From an uncultured Verrucomicrobiales bacterium (GTDB taxonomy: Bacteria; Verrucomicrobiota; Verrucomicrobiia; Verrucomicrobiales; Akkermansiaceae), in assembly GCA_938008215.1 (NCBI GenBank), contig CALLLS010000036.1, forward strand, positions 1-46,515: a DNA stretch of 46,515 nt, given 5' to 3'. How positions within the stretch are numbered: position 1 is the stretch's first letter; each line of letters opens with the position of its first letter. The translations under genes were made by a program, and so were the position numbers. Shown here piece by piece: positions 16,830 to 25,777 of the stretch. Below the pieces are notes generated by a model. It searched no databases, was not told where the DNA came from, and was given only the letters and a program-made list of their open reading frames with translations.

Positions 16830-19346
16830 ATGCGTCAGAATCTAAAAAAGTTACCTTCTATATTAAAAGGATTTTTTCTTTCTAAGTGGTTTAAGAGAGG
16901 TGCCATTATATTTCTCATTCTAGCTATTGTTGGTATAATTATACTAACGATTTTACTAAAGCCATATCATAGTCGAGCGCAAGAATACGATCTTTCAAAA
17001 ATCGATGATGTCGAGCTTCCAAGTATCATTTTTGATAAAAACGGAAAAGAATTAGGACGAATGTATGTGGAGAATAGAAGTGTGATCTCTATAGACCAAA
17101 TGCCACAGTTACTCATTGATTGTTTAGTAGCGCAAGAGGATCAGCGCTTCTTTAAGCATAAGGGCGTTGATTGGCTTGGATTAGTGAGAATGGTCTACCT
17201 GAACGCTAAAGCAGGTGAAGTAACACAGGGAGCCAGTACTGTGACTATGCAGCTAGCGCGTAATGCTTTTAATCTTAAATCTGAAGCATTAAAAAGAGAC
17301 GAGAATGGTATCCAGCGTAAATTAGTAGAAATCTTTTTGGCGCATCGTATTGGCAAGAAGTATTCCAGTGAAGCGGGGAAGAAATATATTTTAGAAAACT
17401 ATCTTAACCGTGTTCCTTTTGGTCATGGATATTACGGCGCACGTTCGGCTTCTCTTGGTTACTTCGGGAAAGAGCCCGAAAAGCTTAATTGGGAGGAAGC
17501 GGCATCTATGGTAACGTGTATTAAGAATCCGTCTGCATTTTCCCCACTACGTTACCCTAGTAATAATAAGGGCGGTAGAAATCATGTTTTCAGACGATTG
17601 AAAGCAGAAGGCGTCATTGATAAAAAGGAGTATAAGAGGTTATTAGAGCTTCCAGTAAAGACGAACCCAAAACCACTGAAACGTGGCACGTCGCATTTGT
17701 ATGAGAAAATTGGATTCTTATCGCGTCAAATTGTAGGAGAAGAAGCGATGTCAGAAGGTGGATATAGGATCTACACCACTATTGATAATAATCTGCAAGC
17801 TGTAGCTGACTCCGTTTTGAGCCAAAAGCTGATAGAAATTGAAGAAACAGAGGGATACTCACATTCTAAATATGAAGACTACGATTCTAAGAAAGGGTCA
17901 CCTGAATACTTACAAGGCGGGCTTCTCATTAATGATCCTAAAACAGGCAAGGTTCTCGCACACGTAGGTGGACGAAACTATGCTCACACGCAGTTTGACT
18001 TTATAGATGTAGCTAAGCGCCCACTTGGAACAGGAGTTTTTCCTTTTCTTTATGCGCTCGCAATTGACGAAGGGCGTAGCCCTTCTGAGAACATACTGGA
18101 TGAATCTATTGATAACAGGCTCGTGATGGTGGGAGGTCGTGAAGGCATACTTGGAGAATGGGGGTCAGAAACATTGACACCTAAGTATGAAGGAGAAATC
18201 ACACTCCGACATGCGCTTGAGCAATCAAAAATCTCTTCTACGGTAAGGTTGGGCAAATCAATAGGGGTGGAGAAGTTTGCAGAGTTTGCAGAGAACTTAG
18301 GTATGGACTTTCCCGAAAAGGATAAGCTTCTAGCGAGAGATCTTTTAGGATGGGTGCCTACTTCGGTTAAAGAGGCAGCAAAAGCTTATTCAGCTATTGC
18401 CAATGATGGAAAGGTGCCTAATAAACTCTACTACATTAATAAAATTGAGAGTTCTTCAGGTCTTTTAGTGCATTTAACGAGCAAAAGTGAAATGCGTGAT
18501 AACACTAAGCCTGTAATGACTAAAGCTACAGCATTCCAGGTTGATAATATTTTACGTGGGATACCTAAAGAAGGGAATATTAGTGATGTTTCAGAGGATA
18601 TTTTATCTAGTGGGTTTAAAGGTGGAGGGAAAACTGGAACGCCTTATAACTTTGAAGATGCGTGGGCATTTGCATATAACAATAATCTCGTTTGTTCAAC
18701 TTGGGTAGGCTTCCAACAGGGTAATAAAGGTGAAATTCTCCCCAACGGCTTCGCTAAAAATATTGCCTGGCCTATCGTTTCTGAGTTCTTCAATAATATT
18801 CAAAAAGACTTGCGTGGGAGTGTGCCTGAAATGCCTGAAGGTGTCGTTAAAAAAGAGATTTGTCGCGTTTCAGGTCTCTTAGCAACAAGGTATTGTTTTA
18901 GTGAAAAACATGATGATAACGGAAAAGCTATCGAAAATAGTTATAAATCTACGGTATGCCACGAATATTATAAGGAAGGCGAAGAGCCCGTAGAAATTTG
19001 CTATATCCATATGGGTTTAGATGGGGAAACGAGCTTTGTAGATCAATATGCACCTACGCAAGGAGTTACTGCTGCAAGACCAGTAATACAAGTTGACCCT
19101 GTGAAACCAAGTTCGCCTGTTGTTGTTGGGAGAGATCCGTATGGGGCAGTAGAAAATAGTGCTACCGAAGAAGGCGTTCCACAACTTGGCGGTGCATATG
19201 CTAGCGGACTTTTAATTCTTAACGATGAAGTAGCAGGTGAAGACGAAGCTTTCATAACCATGCCTAAGCCAAATAAGCTCAAGCTTATGGTAAATCCCGA
19301 GGATTTAAAACCGCGTGTAACTAAGGCTATAGTCATTGAGGACTAA
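16830..19346 (+). CDS. class A penicillin-binding protein with apparently degenerate transpeptidase site
   Basis: The 838-residue bitopic inner-membrane protein has one span (about 24-43) and an intact GT51 glycosyltransferase domain: E103 in AQEDQRFFKHKGVDW, QGASTVTMQLARN, RKLVEIFLAHRIG and YILENYLNRVPFGHGYYG. It should polymerise lipid II into glycan strands. The transpeptidase domain is recognisable but altered. Where SxxK is expected (PGSTFKPF in PBP1A) it reads T401-G-V-F404 (RPLGTGVFPFLYA), and the SxN motif is S466-K-I468. KTGT (K601-T604 in GGGKTGTPYNFEDAW) is kept. Loss of the nucleophilic serine and its lysine implies no normal peptide cross-linking. A roughly 100-residue Pro/Glu-containing tail follows. 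It is divergent from the methyltransferase gene. Confidence 0.93.
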   Translation: MRQNLKKLPSILKGFFLSKWFKRGAIIFLILAIVGIIILTILLKPYHSRAQEYDLSKIDDVELPSIIFDKNGKELGRMYVENRSVISIDQMPQLLIDCLVAQEDQRFFKHKGVDWLGLVRMVYLNAKAGEVTQGASTVTMQLARNAFNLKSEALKRDENGIQRKLVEIFLAHRIGKKYSSEAGKKYILENYLNRVPFGHGYYGARSASLGYFGKEPEKLNWEEAASMVTCIKNPSAFSPLRYPSNNKGGRNHVFRRLKAEGVIDKKEYKRLLELPVKTNPKPLKRGTSHLYEKIGFLSRQIVGEEAMSEGGYRIYTTIDNNLQAVADSVLSQKLIEIEETEGYSHSKYEDYDSKKGSPEYLQGGLLINDPKTGKVLAHVGGRNYAHTQFDFIDVAKRPLGTGVFPFLYALAIDEGRSPSENILDESIDNRLVMVGGREGILGEWGSETLTPKYEGEITLRHALEQSKISSTVRLGKSIGVEKFAEFAENLGMDFPEKDKLLARDLLGWVPTSVKEAAKAYSAIANDGKVPNKLYYINKIESSSGLLVHLTSKSEMRDNTKPVMTKATAFQVDNILRGIPKEGNISDVSEDILSSGFKGGGKTGTPYNFEDAWAFAYNNNLVCSTWVGFQQGNKGEILPNGFAKNIAWPIVSEFFNNIQKDLRGSVPEMPEGVVKKEICRVSGLLATRYCFSEKHDDNGKAIENSYKSTVCHEYYKEGEEPVEICYIHMGLDGETSFVDQYAPTQGVTAARPVIQVDPVKPSSPVVVGRDPYGAVENSATEEGVPQLGGAYASGLLILNDEVAGEDEAFITMPKPNKLKLMVNPEDLKPRVTKAIVIED

Positions 19347-19707
19347 GATTAATTAAAATCTCTATTAGCTATAAGGTCTCCCTTACTGGCACCTTAGTAT
19401 CGATGTTGAAACATACAGTTTTTTACTTTTTTGGAGAAGCTTCTCTATATATTAAGGGGACTGCTGGAAACTAGGTTTAAACGATTTACGAGTCTTTGTT
19501 ATAAAGGTAAAGTAACCCTAAGGGCAAAAACACATTCCCTTTTTCAAATACATTAGAATATCAATAGATTTCATTTTGATCGTAAAAGATAGTTTTCAAA
19601 AGTTCCCCTAAGTATAGTACCACAAAAAGTAGTTTGCCATTGATGCTCGTTCTAGATTGACAGAGCTTTGGTGAAATGTGCTATATTGGTAGTAATATAG
19701 AATCATC
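19347..19707 (+). other. 361-bp intergenic region
   Basis: No open frame of interest was found. It contains a short perfect palindrome GAGAAGCTTCTC near 19434, a CCCTAAGGG inverted repeat near 19517, and A/T-rich stretches. No convincing terminator follows the penicillin-binding protein gene. The promoter for the downstream gene is listed separately. Confidence 0.6.
19657..19687 (+). promoter_or_regulatory. sigma70-like promoter for the Pro/Lys-rich protein gene
   Basis: A perfect -35 box TTGACA (19657-19662) and a good -10 box TATATT (19682-19687) are separated by 19 bp. Transcription would start near 19694, giving a leader of about 14 bases before the ATG at 19708. The spacer is longer than the usual 17 bp. 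Confidence 0.5.
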
Positions 19708-20439
19708 ATGTCTGATAAAAATTCTGAAGGTCCTAAAACTGTTCCATTAAAAAAAACGAGTTCCATACCCCTTAAGAAAGAGACCGTACGTGTTTCAGTA
19801 AAGTCAGCCCCGTCCATGTCCATAAATACAAGGGCCTTAGCGCCACAGAGTCCTCTCAAGACAGAGCCTGTCAAAAATGCACCCAAACCAGTTAGCTTAA
19901 ATACTCAAGCAGTATCTTCTAAGCCTGCGCCACTTAGAACGGTTCCTCTCAAGGCGGCGCCAAAACCTGCAGCATTGAATACGGTGCCGATGTCCACAAA
20001 GCCTAATCCGCTTAAGACTATCCCTTTAAAAACGGCACCTAAGCCTTCAAGCGAAGGTTCAGCACCAGCTATGCCTACTGCCGCTCCTGCGTCCAGTAAG
20101 CCGATGGCACCCGTGCCGACAATTAAGCTATCAGCTCCTAAACCTACGGCATCCCCTTCAGGACTTGTCACTCAGCCTATTGCGGCACCCAAGCCTCTTC
20201 AAAAACCCGTTACAGCGTCTGTTCCAGCTGACATCGCTGTTAAGCCACTAGCACCAATTAGTGCGGATGCTCCTGTGGTTAAAAATCCTCAGCCAACGAT
20301 GGCGAGTTCAAAGATTGAAGCGTATGAAGATAAGGAGGAAGCAAACCCGAATGCGGGATGGCCCTTGGCCGCAGCAGCTTTATTTTGTGCTCTCGTTTGT
20401 TTAGCCGCGAATGTCTTTGGCTTTTTAGCAGGGAATTAA
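19708..20439 (+). CDS. Pro/Lys/Ala-rich repeat protein with C-terminal membrane anchor
   Basis: The 243-residue product has no signal peptide. Residues about 1-210 are low-complexity and probably disordered. PLK(T/K) and APKP motifs recur, including a unit of about 25 residues present twice in tandem (APKPVSLNTQAVSSKPAPLR then APKPAALNTVPMSTKPNPLK, each followed by a VPLK or IPLK motif). A single hydrophobic segment close to the C-terminus (GWPLAAAALFCALVCLAANV) would make it tail-anchored, with the basic repeat region in the cytoplasm. Proteins with PLKKETVR-like repeats are, from memory, a Verrucomicrobiota trait, but no function is known to me. It is followed after 15 bp by a 26-residue membrane microprotein. 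Confidence 0.85.
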   Translation: MSDKNSEGPKTVPLKKTSSIPLKKETVRVSVKSAPSMSINTRALAPQSPLKTEPVKNAPKPVSLNTQAVSSKPAPLRTVPLKAAPKPAALNTVPMSTKPNPLKTIPLKTAPKPSSEGSAPAMPTAAPASSKPMAPVPTIKLSAPKPTASPSGLVTQPIAAPKPLQKPVTASVPADIAVKPLAPISADAPVVKNPQPTMASSKIEAYEDKEEANPNAGWPLAAAALFCALVCLAANVFGFLAGN

Positions 20440-20454
20440 AAAACCTTCTTAATT

Positions 20455-20535
20455 ATGATATTATCCATTCTACTTACAGTGTTAGCAGCTATCGTTCTTT
20501 TTCTTGGGATTCAAACGGGTAATATGCCTCAATAG
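20455..20535 (+). CDS. 26-residue single-span membrane microprotein
   Basis: An ATG at 20455 opens 26 codons ending in TAG at 20533-20535. The product starts MILSILLTVLAAIVLFLG and ends in the polar tail IQTGNMPQ: one clean hydrophobic span and almost nothing else. It lies 15 bp after the tail-anchored repeat protein, on the same strand and without a terminator between, so the two could be co-translated and may interact in the membrane. No family is recognised. The call rests on composition and position only. Confidence 0.5.
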   Translation: MILSILLTVLAAIVLFLGIQTGNMPQ

Positions 20536-20648
20536 GAATATACTCTTTTAGGCTTTTTTTATTTTCCTGTTGATAGTGGGGAATATGGATTTACATATAT
20601 CCTCATAGTCATGACGAATAAGTCGTAACTAAGTAACTAAATAATAAT

Positions 20649-20966
20649 ATGGCTAAACAATTCACTAAAGATAGCTTTCAATCAGACGTTCTAGATTCAG
20701 ATAAGCCAGTGCTTGTAGATTTCTGGGCGGAGTGGTGCGGACCTTGTAAAATGATCTCACCTTTAATTGATCAAGTAGCAGAATCAGTTTCTGACACAGC
20801 GGTAGTAGGGAAAGTTAACGTTGATACCGAGCAAGAACTTGCTCGCGAGTATAGTATTCAGTCTATCCCTACGATTCTGTTCTTTAAGAATGGAGAGATT
20901 AAAGATAAGATCGTCGGTGCCGCCGTTACTGCAGACCTCTTAAAAGAGAAGCTTGCCGCGCTTTAA
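20649..20966 (+). CDS. trxA: thioredoxin
   Basis: This 105-residue cytoplasmic thiol-disulfide reductase has the classical active site W-C30-G-P-C33 (DFWAEWCGPCKMISP), the cis-proline loop SIPTILFF and the C-terminal helix. It reduces ribonucleotide reductase and other targets and passes electrons to DsbD. The gene lies 107 bp upstream of a dsbD-like gene, so donor and membrane carrier are neighbours, although a terminator between them suggests mostly separate transcripts. Confidence 0.97.
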   Translation: MAKQFTKDSFQSDVLDSDKPVLVDFWAEWCGPCKMISPLIDQVAESVSDTAVVGKVNVDTEQELAREYSIQSIPTILFFKNGEIKDKIVGAAVTADLLKEKLAAL

Positions 20967-20984
20967 TTTTAATTAATTTAACTC

Positions 20985-21013
20985 AAAAGCGACCATTACA
21001 GGTCGCTTTTTTT
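20985..21013 (+). terminator. intrinsic terminator after trxA
   Basis: A perfect 10-bp stem (20985-20994 with 21001-21010) with a 6-base loop ATTACA runs directly into seven T residues. Confidence 0.92.
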
Positions 21014-21072
21014 ATGGTTTGAGTGGAATACGATGTAGGATAACCTATCATACCTCCGAGTAGTTATTAAAC

Positions 21073-23283
21073 ATGAGTAAACTTTACCTTATCCTTCAGA
21101 TTATCATGTTGTCCATGATGTCTTCCCTTGCGCAGTTCGCAATGTCTGGAGCTGAAGAAGTGAAAAGCGAGGTAGAGTTAATCCTAGAAGATAAGAAGCT
21201 GACTCCTGGAGAGTCTCATTACCTTTTATTAAAAATCACTTACCCAAAAGGGTGGTATTCGTACTACTATAATAATACAGCTTCTAAAACGATTTGCCCT
21301 ACGATTAAGTTTGAGCCCATCGATGGAGTGCAATTTGGTCAGGTAGAGTATTCTATTCCTCAGATTAAGGAAAGTTACGGCATTCCCTCTTACGTGTATC
21401 CGAACGAAGTTATTTTAAGAACCCAAATCACTCTAGATCCCAATGTTACAGTAGGGACGAGCCTTGAAATAAGAGGGAAGGCGAAATGGCAAATATGTGA
21501 GCAAAGCTGTGTCAATGAGCAAGCAGACCTAAGTTTAGACCTAAAGGTAGGAGAAGCTGTCTCTAGCGGGCTTGCCACAGTACCAATGGAGCTAAGCTTT
21601 TCACTGAGTGAAAATATTGTAGCTACTGTTGAGGAAAAAGAAAATGGCTATGAGCTAAAGGTGGAAGGAGAATTTAAGCCTGTTACATTCTATGATCTGG
21701 ATGGACAGACGCAGTTTCAAAGCGCAGAAATTATTGAGCGGAATGGTGATGTAGCCACACTCTTTCTACCCTTTGATAAAGGTAATAGCTTCAGGCAATC
21801 TTTGGTTAAACCACTTCCAGTTTTGAGAGGTTACTTGTTAGACGAGAGTAAAAGGGGAGTCTGGGTGGAACTTGACTTAGCTAATGAGGCTTCCATCGCG
21901 AAAGCCCCGCCCGAACCAGAAGCTGAGATTAAAGAAAAAGGCAAAGTAGAACAGGGTGGTGACTTCTCCATGTTATATAATCCAGAAGTACCTATTTCAT
22001 ACCGCACGCTAAAGAACTCAGCTCCTATTACCTTTTGGTTTGCTCTCAGCGGGGCATTTTTAGGGGGCATATTACTCAATCTTATGCCGTGTGTTTTTCC
22101 AGTTCTAAGCCTCAAGGTCCTAAGCTTTATCGAAAAGTCTGGTGAAGATCCATGGAAAATCCGTCTTCATGGTCTTCTATTTACTGCTGGTGTGATCTTA
22201 TCCATGTGGGTTTTAGTAGGCTCTCTCTTTGCCATTAAGCACTCTACAGGGCAAAGCATAAACTGGGGTCAGCAAATGGGCGACCCTCGGTTTGTTGCGG
22301 GAATCATCATCATTCTTTTTCTCTTTGGGCTTAATATGGCAGGGGTCTTTGAGCTTGGAAATAAGCTAACTGCACTTGGGGGAGCAAAAGGCTCTAAAAA
22401 TGACTATCTCGCTACTATTTTTAGTGGAGTGCTGACCACCGTGGTTGCTACTCCATGCAGCGGGCCATTTTTAGGCGCCGCAATGGGGTATACGCTGGAG
22501 CAAAGCCTCCCAAGTGCTATGGTTATTTTTACGGTGTTCGCTCTAGGAATTTCCTTTCCTTACTTGCTCTTATCTTTCTTTCCTCAACTTACATCTAAGA
22601 TGCCAAGGCCAGGCTTATGGATGGATACTCTCAAAAAGATTCTTTCCTTTGGGATGTTTGCTGCCGCTGCCTTTTTTATGCAAACCTTTGGGGCACAGAC
22701 TGGTGATAAAGGGCTTTCGCTCCTTGTGATGGCATTAGTGATTGTAGCTCTTGCCTCTTATATGTATGGGCATTGGACACCGCCCCATCTTAAGAAGCAT
22801 ATACGCTATGGGCTAGGTTTCACCTTATCGTTACTCGTTTTGATAGCTGGCTTGAATATGTCTTGGAATGCCGCTACCAAATATAAAGCATCTATACAAG
22901 AGGTCACAGACTCTCCTCATAAAAATGCGATTAAATGGAAGGCTTGGACACCTGGGATCGTAGAGTATTACAGAGCTACAGGGAAGTATGTATGGGTGGA
23001 CTACACTGCGAGCTGGTGCGCTACCTGCATCGTGAATAAGAAACGTATCTTTGGTGATGAGGAGCTTATGAAAAGCTTAAATGAAGAAAAGATCGTCTTC
23101 GTTAAAGCTGATCTCACCGATAACGATCCAACTGTATCGCGAGATCTCTCCCGCGTTAGTCGTGTGCAGATCCCTGTGAATTTGCTCTACGCCCCAGAGC
23201 TGGAGACTCCCGCTGTGCTTCTAGAAGAACTCGTCTCACCATCAGACGCAAAGGAAGCATTAGATATCATTGGATATGATTAG
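21073..23283 (+). CDS. dsbD: thiol:disulfide interchange protein DsbD (full three-domain form)
   Basis: The 736-residue inner-membrane protein carries reducing power from cytoplasmic thioredoxin to the periplasm. After a signal peptide (about 1-26) comes the N-terminal periplasmic domain with C142/C146 (KWQICEQSCVNEQA). The eight-span core follows, with its redox pair C340 (LNLMPCVFPVLSLK) and C462 (VATPCSGPFLGAAMG). The C-terminal periplasmic thioredoxin-like domain has C649-A-T-C652 (YTASWCATCIVNK). All six relay cysteines are present, so it should be functional. The length exceeds E. coli DsbD (about 565 residues), mainly because of a longer region before the membrane core. The thioredoxin gene next to it supplies its electron donor. 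Confidence 0.93.
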   Translation: MSKLYLILQIIMLSMMSSLAQFAMSGAEEVKSEVELILEDKKLTPGESHYLLLKITYPKGWYSYYYNNTASKTICPTIKFEPIDGVQFGQVEYSIPQIKESYGIPSYVYPNEVILRTQITLDPNVTVGTSLEIRGKAKWQICEQSCVNEQADLSLDLKVGEAVSSGLATVPMELSFSLSENIVATVEEKENGYELKVEGEFKPVTFYDLDGQTQFQSAEIIERNGDVATLFLPFDKGNSFRQSLVKPLPVLRGYLLDESKRGVWVELDLANEASIAKAPPEPEAEIKEKGKVEQGGDFSMLYNPEVPISYRTLKNSAPITFWFALSGAFLGGILLNLMPCVFPVLSLKVLSFIEKSGEDPWKIRLHGLLFTAGVILSMWVLVGSLFAIKHSTGQSINWGQQMGDPRFVAGIIIILFLFGLNMAGVFELGNKLTALGGAKGSKNDYLATIFSGVLTTVVATPCSGPFLGAAMGYTLEQSLPSAMVIFTVFALGISFPYLLLSFFPQLTSKMPRPGLWMDTLKKILSFGMFAAAAFFMQTFGAQTGDKGLSLLVMALVIVALASYMYGHWTPPHLKKHIRYGLGFTLSLLVLIAGLNMSWNAATKYKASIQEVTDSPHKNAIKWKAWTPGIVEYYRATGKYVWVDYTASWCATCIVNKKRIFGDEELMKSLNEEKIVFVKADLTDNDPTVSRDLSRVSRVQIPVNLLYAPELETPAVLLEELVSPSDAKEALDIIGYD

Positions 23284-23517
23284 ATGCGTGCCCGTAGGTT
23301 CCATTAAAGCTGTTTCAACAGCCAGCTATGCGAGCTCACCACAGGACTTAATGGGGTTCATGCCATAGCCTTTACATTTGTTCATTGTTTAGGAGGTAGA
23401 GAAATCTCTATGATTCTAAAAAAATAATTTGTAGGGTTGCCAAATCATAAGAAATGCCCATACGTAACGGCTCGCTTCTAATGTAGGAAGTGAAAAACAT
23501 TATAATTATACTGAGCT
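23284..23517 (+). promoter_or_regulatory. 234-bp leader/promoter region of the EF-G gene
   Basis: A consensus -10 box TATAAT (23501-23506) lies 11 bp before the start codon, with no good -35. Farther upstream a strong AGGAGG (23391-23396) precedes an inverted repeat TAGAGA-AA-TCTCTA (23397-23410) and a minimal five-codon frame (ATG at 23410, TAA ending 23427). No known riboswitch fold is recognised. Confidence 0.3.
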
Positions 23518-25647
23518 ATGTCATCAGATCTCTCAATCTATCGTAACATCGGAATCTTCGCACACGTGGATGCGGGTAAAACCACCACTACCGAGCGAAT
23601 CTTAAGCCTTACAGGTAAAATTCACAAAATCGGGGAAGTTCACGATGGTGAATCAACGACGGATTTCATGGAGCAAGAAGCAGAGCGTGGAATCACGATC
23701 CAATCTGCAGCGACAACATGTTTCTGGCCTGGAGCTGATCAACAGTTTGAGCCACACCGTTTTAATATCATTGATACTCCCGGGCACGTTGACTTCACTG
23801 TAGAAGTTTATCGTTCTCTTAAAGTCCTTGATGGCGGGATCGGTGTATTTTGTGGATCTGGAGGAGTAGAGCCTCAATCAGAGACGAATTGGCGTTACGC
23901 AAATGATTCTGAGGTAGCGCGTATCATATACGTGAACAAACTTGATCGTACAGGCGCTGACTTTTACCGCGTTACAGAGCAGGTTAAAACAGTGCTCGGA
24001 GCGCAGCCGCTCATCATGGTTCTTCCTATCGGCACAGAAAAAGACTTCGTAGGCGTAGTAGATCTTCTTACACGTAAGGCATGGGTCTGGGGTGAAAATT
24101 CAGAGAAAGACCCGCTTGATTATACTATTCAAGACGTCCCTGCGGATATGGTGGATGACGTGGAAAAGTATCGTGAAGAAATGATCGAGCTTGCTCTAGA
24201 GCAGGATGACGACCTCATGGAAGCTTACCTTGAAGGAAATGAGCCATCGATCGAAGATATTAAGAAGTGTATCCGTAAGGGGACAATTGCAATAGACTTC
24301 TTCCCAACGTATTGTGGATCATCTTTTAAGAACAAGGGTGTGCAAAACATTCTCGATGCGGTTATCGATTACCTTCCTAACCCAACAGAGGTTAAGCCTC
24401 AGCCAGAGGTTACCGCTGAAGGTGAAGAGACAGGGAAATCCTGCTTAGTTACTAAAGACGGCCCTCTCAGAATGCTTGCCTTTAAAATCATGGATGACCA
24501 GTTCGGAGTTCTGACATTCGTAAGGGTGTATTCTGGGATCGTGCAGAAAGGCATGACGGTCATGAATGCTACCACCGGTAAGACGGAAAGACTTGGGCGT
24601 ATCGTAGAGATGCACGCTGATAAGAAGGAAGAGATTCAGACCGCGCAAGCGGGTGACATCTTCGCGATTGTAGGTCTAAAAGGCACACAAACAGGGCACA
24701 CACTTTGTGATAAAGATGATATCTGTATTCTGGAGCCAATGGTATTCCCAGACCCTGTTATCTCTATCGCAGTAGCGCCTAAAGATAAGGTGAACGCGGA
24801 GAAACTCGCAATCGCGATCGGTAAAATGGTCGCAGAAGATCCATCTTTTTATGTTGAAACGGATCTCGATTCAGGTGAGACCATTCTTAAAGGGATGGGT
24901 GAGCTTCACCTAGACATTAAAGTGGATATTCTTAAGAGAACACACGGTGTAGAAGTAGAAGTAGGGCAGCCACAAGTGGCTTACCGTGAGACTATTACGC
25001 AGCGCTTGGAAGATTCTTACACACACAAGAAGCAGTCAGGTGGATCTGGGCAGTTTGCTAAGATTGACTACATCATTGAGCCTCTTGAGCCAGGTGAAGA
25101 AGAATCTGGATTTACCTTTGAGTCAAAAGTTGTGGGCGGAAACGTTCCTAAGGAATTCTGGCCAGCTGTTGAAAAAGGGTTTAAGAAATCTATGGAGAAA
25201 GGAGTTCTTGCTGGATATCCTTGTTTAGACTTTAAAGTAACGCTTGTAGATGGAGCCTTCCACGCAGTTGACTCCTCAGCAGTAGCTTATGAGATCGCAG
25301 CTAAGGCAGCATACCGCCAGTCCATGCCTAAGGCTGGAGCACAACTTCTTGAGCCAATCATGAAGCTTGATGTCTTTAGTCCTGAAGATAATATCGGAGA
25401 TGTCATTGGTGACATGAACCGTCGCCGTGGGATGATCGAAGAACAAATGACGACACCTACAGGAATCCGTGTGAAGGCTAAAGCACCTCTCTCTGAGATG
25501 TTTGGCTACATCGGTGACCTAAGAACAATGACATCAGGACGTGGTCAGTTCTCTATGGAATTTGATCACTACGCAGCATGTCCGCGTAACGTGTCTGAAC
25601 AAATTATCAAAAAGGCAGAAGAAGAAAGACTCGCGAGACATAAGTAA
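23518..25647 (+). CDS. fusA: elongation factor G (EF-G2-like)
   Basis: The 709-residue translational GTPase moves tRNAs and mRNA through the ribosome and helps recycle ribosomes. G1 is [11 protein letters not shown] (residues 15-25), G3 is DTPGHVDF and G4 is NKLDRTGAD. Domains II-V are complete, ending in the EF-G C-terminal [23 protein letters not shown]. Phrases such as [32 protein letters not shown] and [23 protein letters not shown] resemble, from memory, the second EF-G found in Vibrio and Shewanella more than the str-operon copy. No rpsL, rpsG or tuf is next to it. It may therefore be a paralogue. It has its own promoter region and terminator. Confidence 0.93.
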   Translation: MSSDLSIYRNIGIFAHVDAGKTTTTERILSLTGKIHKIGEVHDGESTTDFMEQEAERGITIQSAATTCFWPGADQQFEPHRFNIIDTPGHVDFTVEVYRSLKVLDGGIGVFCGSGGVEPQSETNWRYANDSEVARIIYVNKLDRTGADFYRVTEQVKTVLGAQPLIMVLPIGTEKDFVGVVDLLTRKAWVWGENSEKDPLDYTIQDVPADMVDDVEKYREEMIELALEQDDDLMEAYLEGNEPSIEDIKKCIRKGTIAIDFFPTYCGSSFKNKGVQNILDAVIDYLPNPTEVKPQPEVTAEGEETGKSCLVTKDGPLRMLAFKIMDDQFGVLTFVRVYSGIVQKGMTVMNATTGKTERLGRIVEMHADKKEEIQTAQAGDIFAIVGLKGTQTGHTLCDKDDICILEPMVFPDPVISIAVAPKDKVNAEKLAIAIGKMVAEDPSFYVETDLDSGETILKGMGELHLDIKVDILKRTHGVEVEVGQPQVAYRETITQRLEDSYTHKKQSGGSGQFAKIDYIIEPLEPGEEESGFTFESKVVGGNVPKEFWPAVEKGFKKSMEKGVLAGYPCLDFKVTLVDGAFHAVDSSAVAYEIAAKAAYRQSMPKAGAQLLEPIMKLDVFSPEDNIGDVIGDMNRRRGMIEEQMTTPTGIRVKAKAPLSEMFGYIGDLRTMTSGRGQFSMEFDHYAACPRNVSEQIIKKAEEERLARHK

Positions 25648-25690
25648 GACTCCTTCATCTTAGACGGCAAATCATGCCGCTATTCTAAAG

Positions 25691-25718
25691 AACGCACCTT
25701 GTAAGGGGTGCGTTTTTT
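25691..25718 (+). terminator. intrinsic terminator after the EF-G gene
   Basis: An 8-bp stem AACGCACC/GGTGCGTT (25691-25698 with 25707-25714), extendable by two T-G pairs, is followed by a run of T. Confidence 0.88.
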
Positions 25719-25777
25719 GTGTTCTGGATTATGTAATTTCACTTGCATGAGTGGAAGAGACCGTACTAGTTCTCTGT

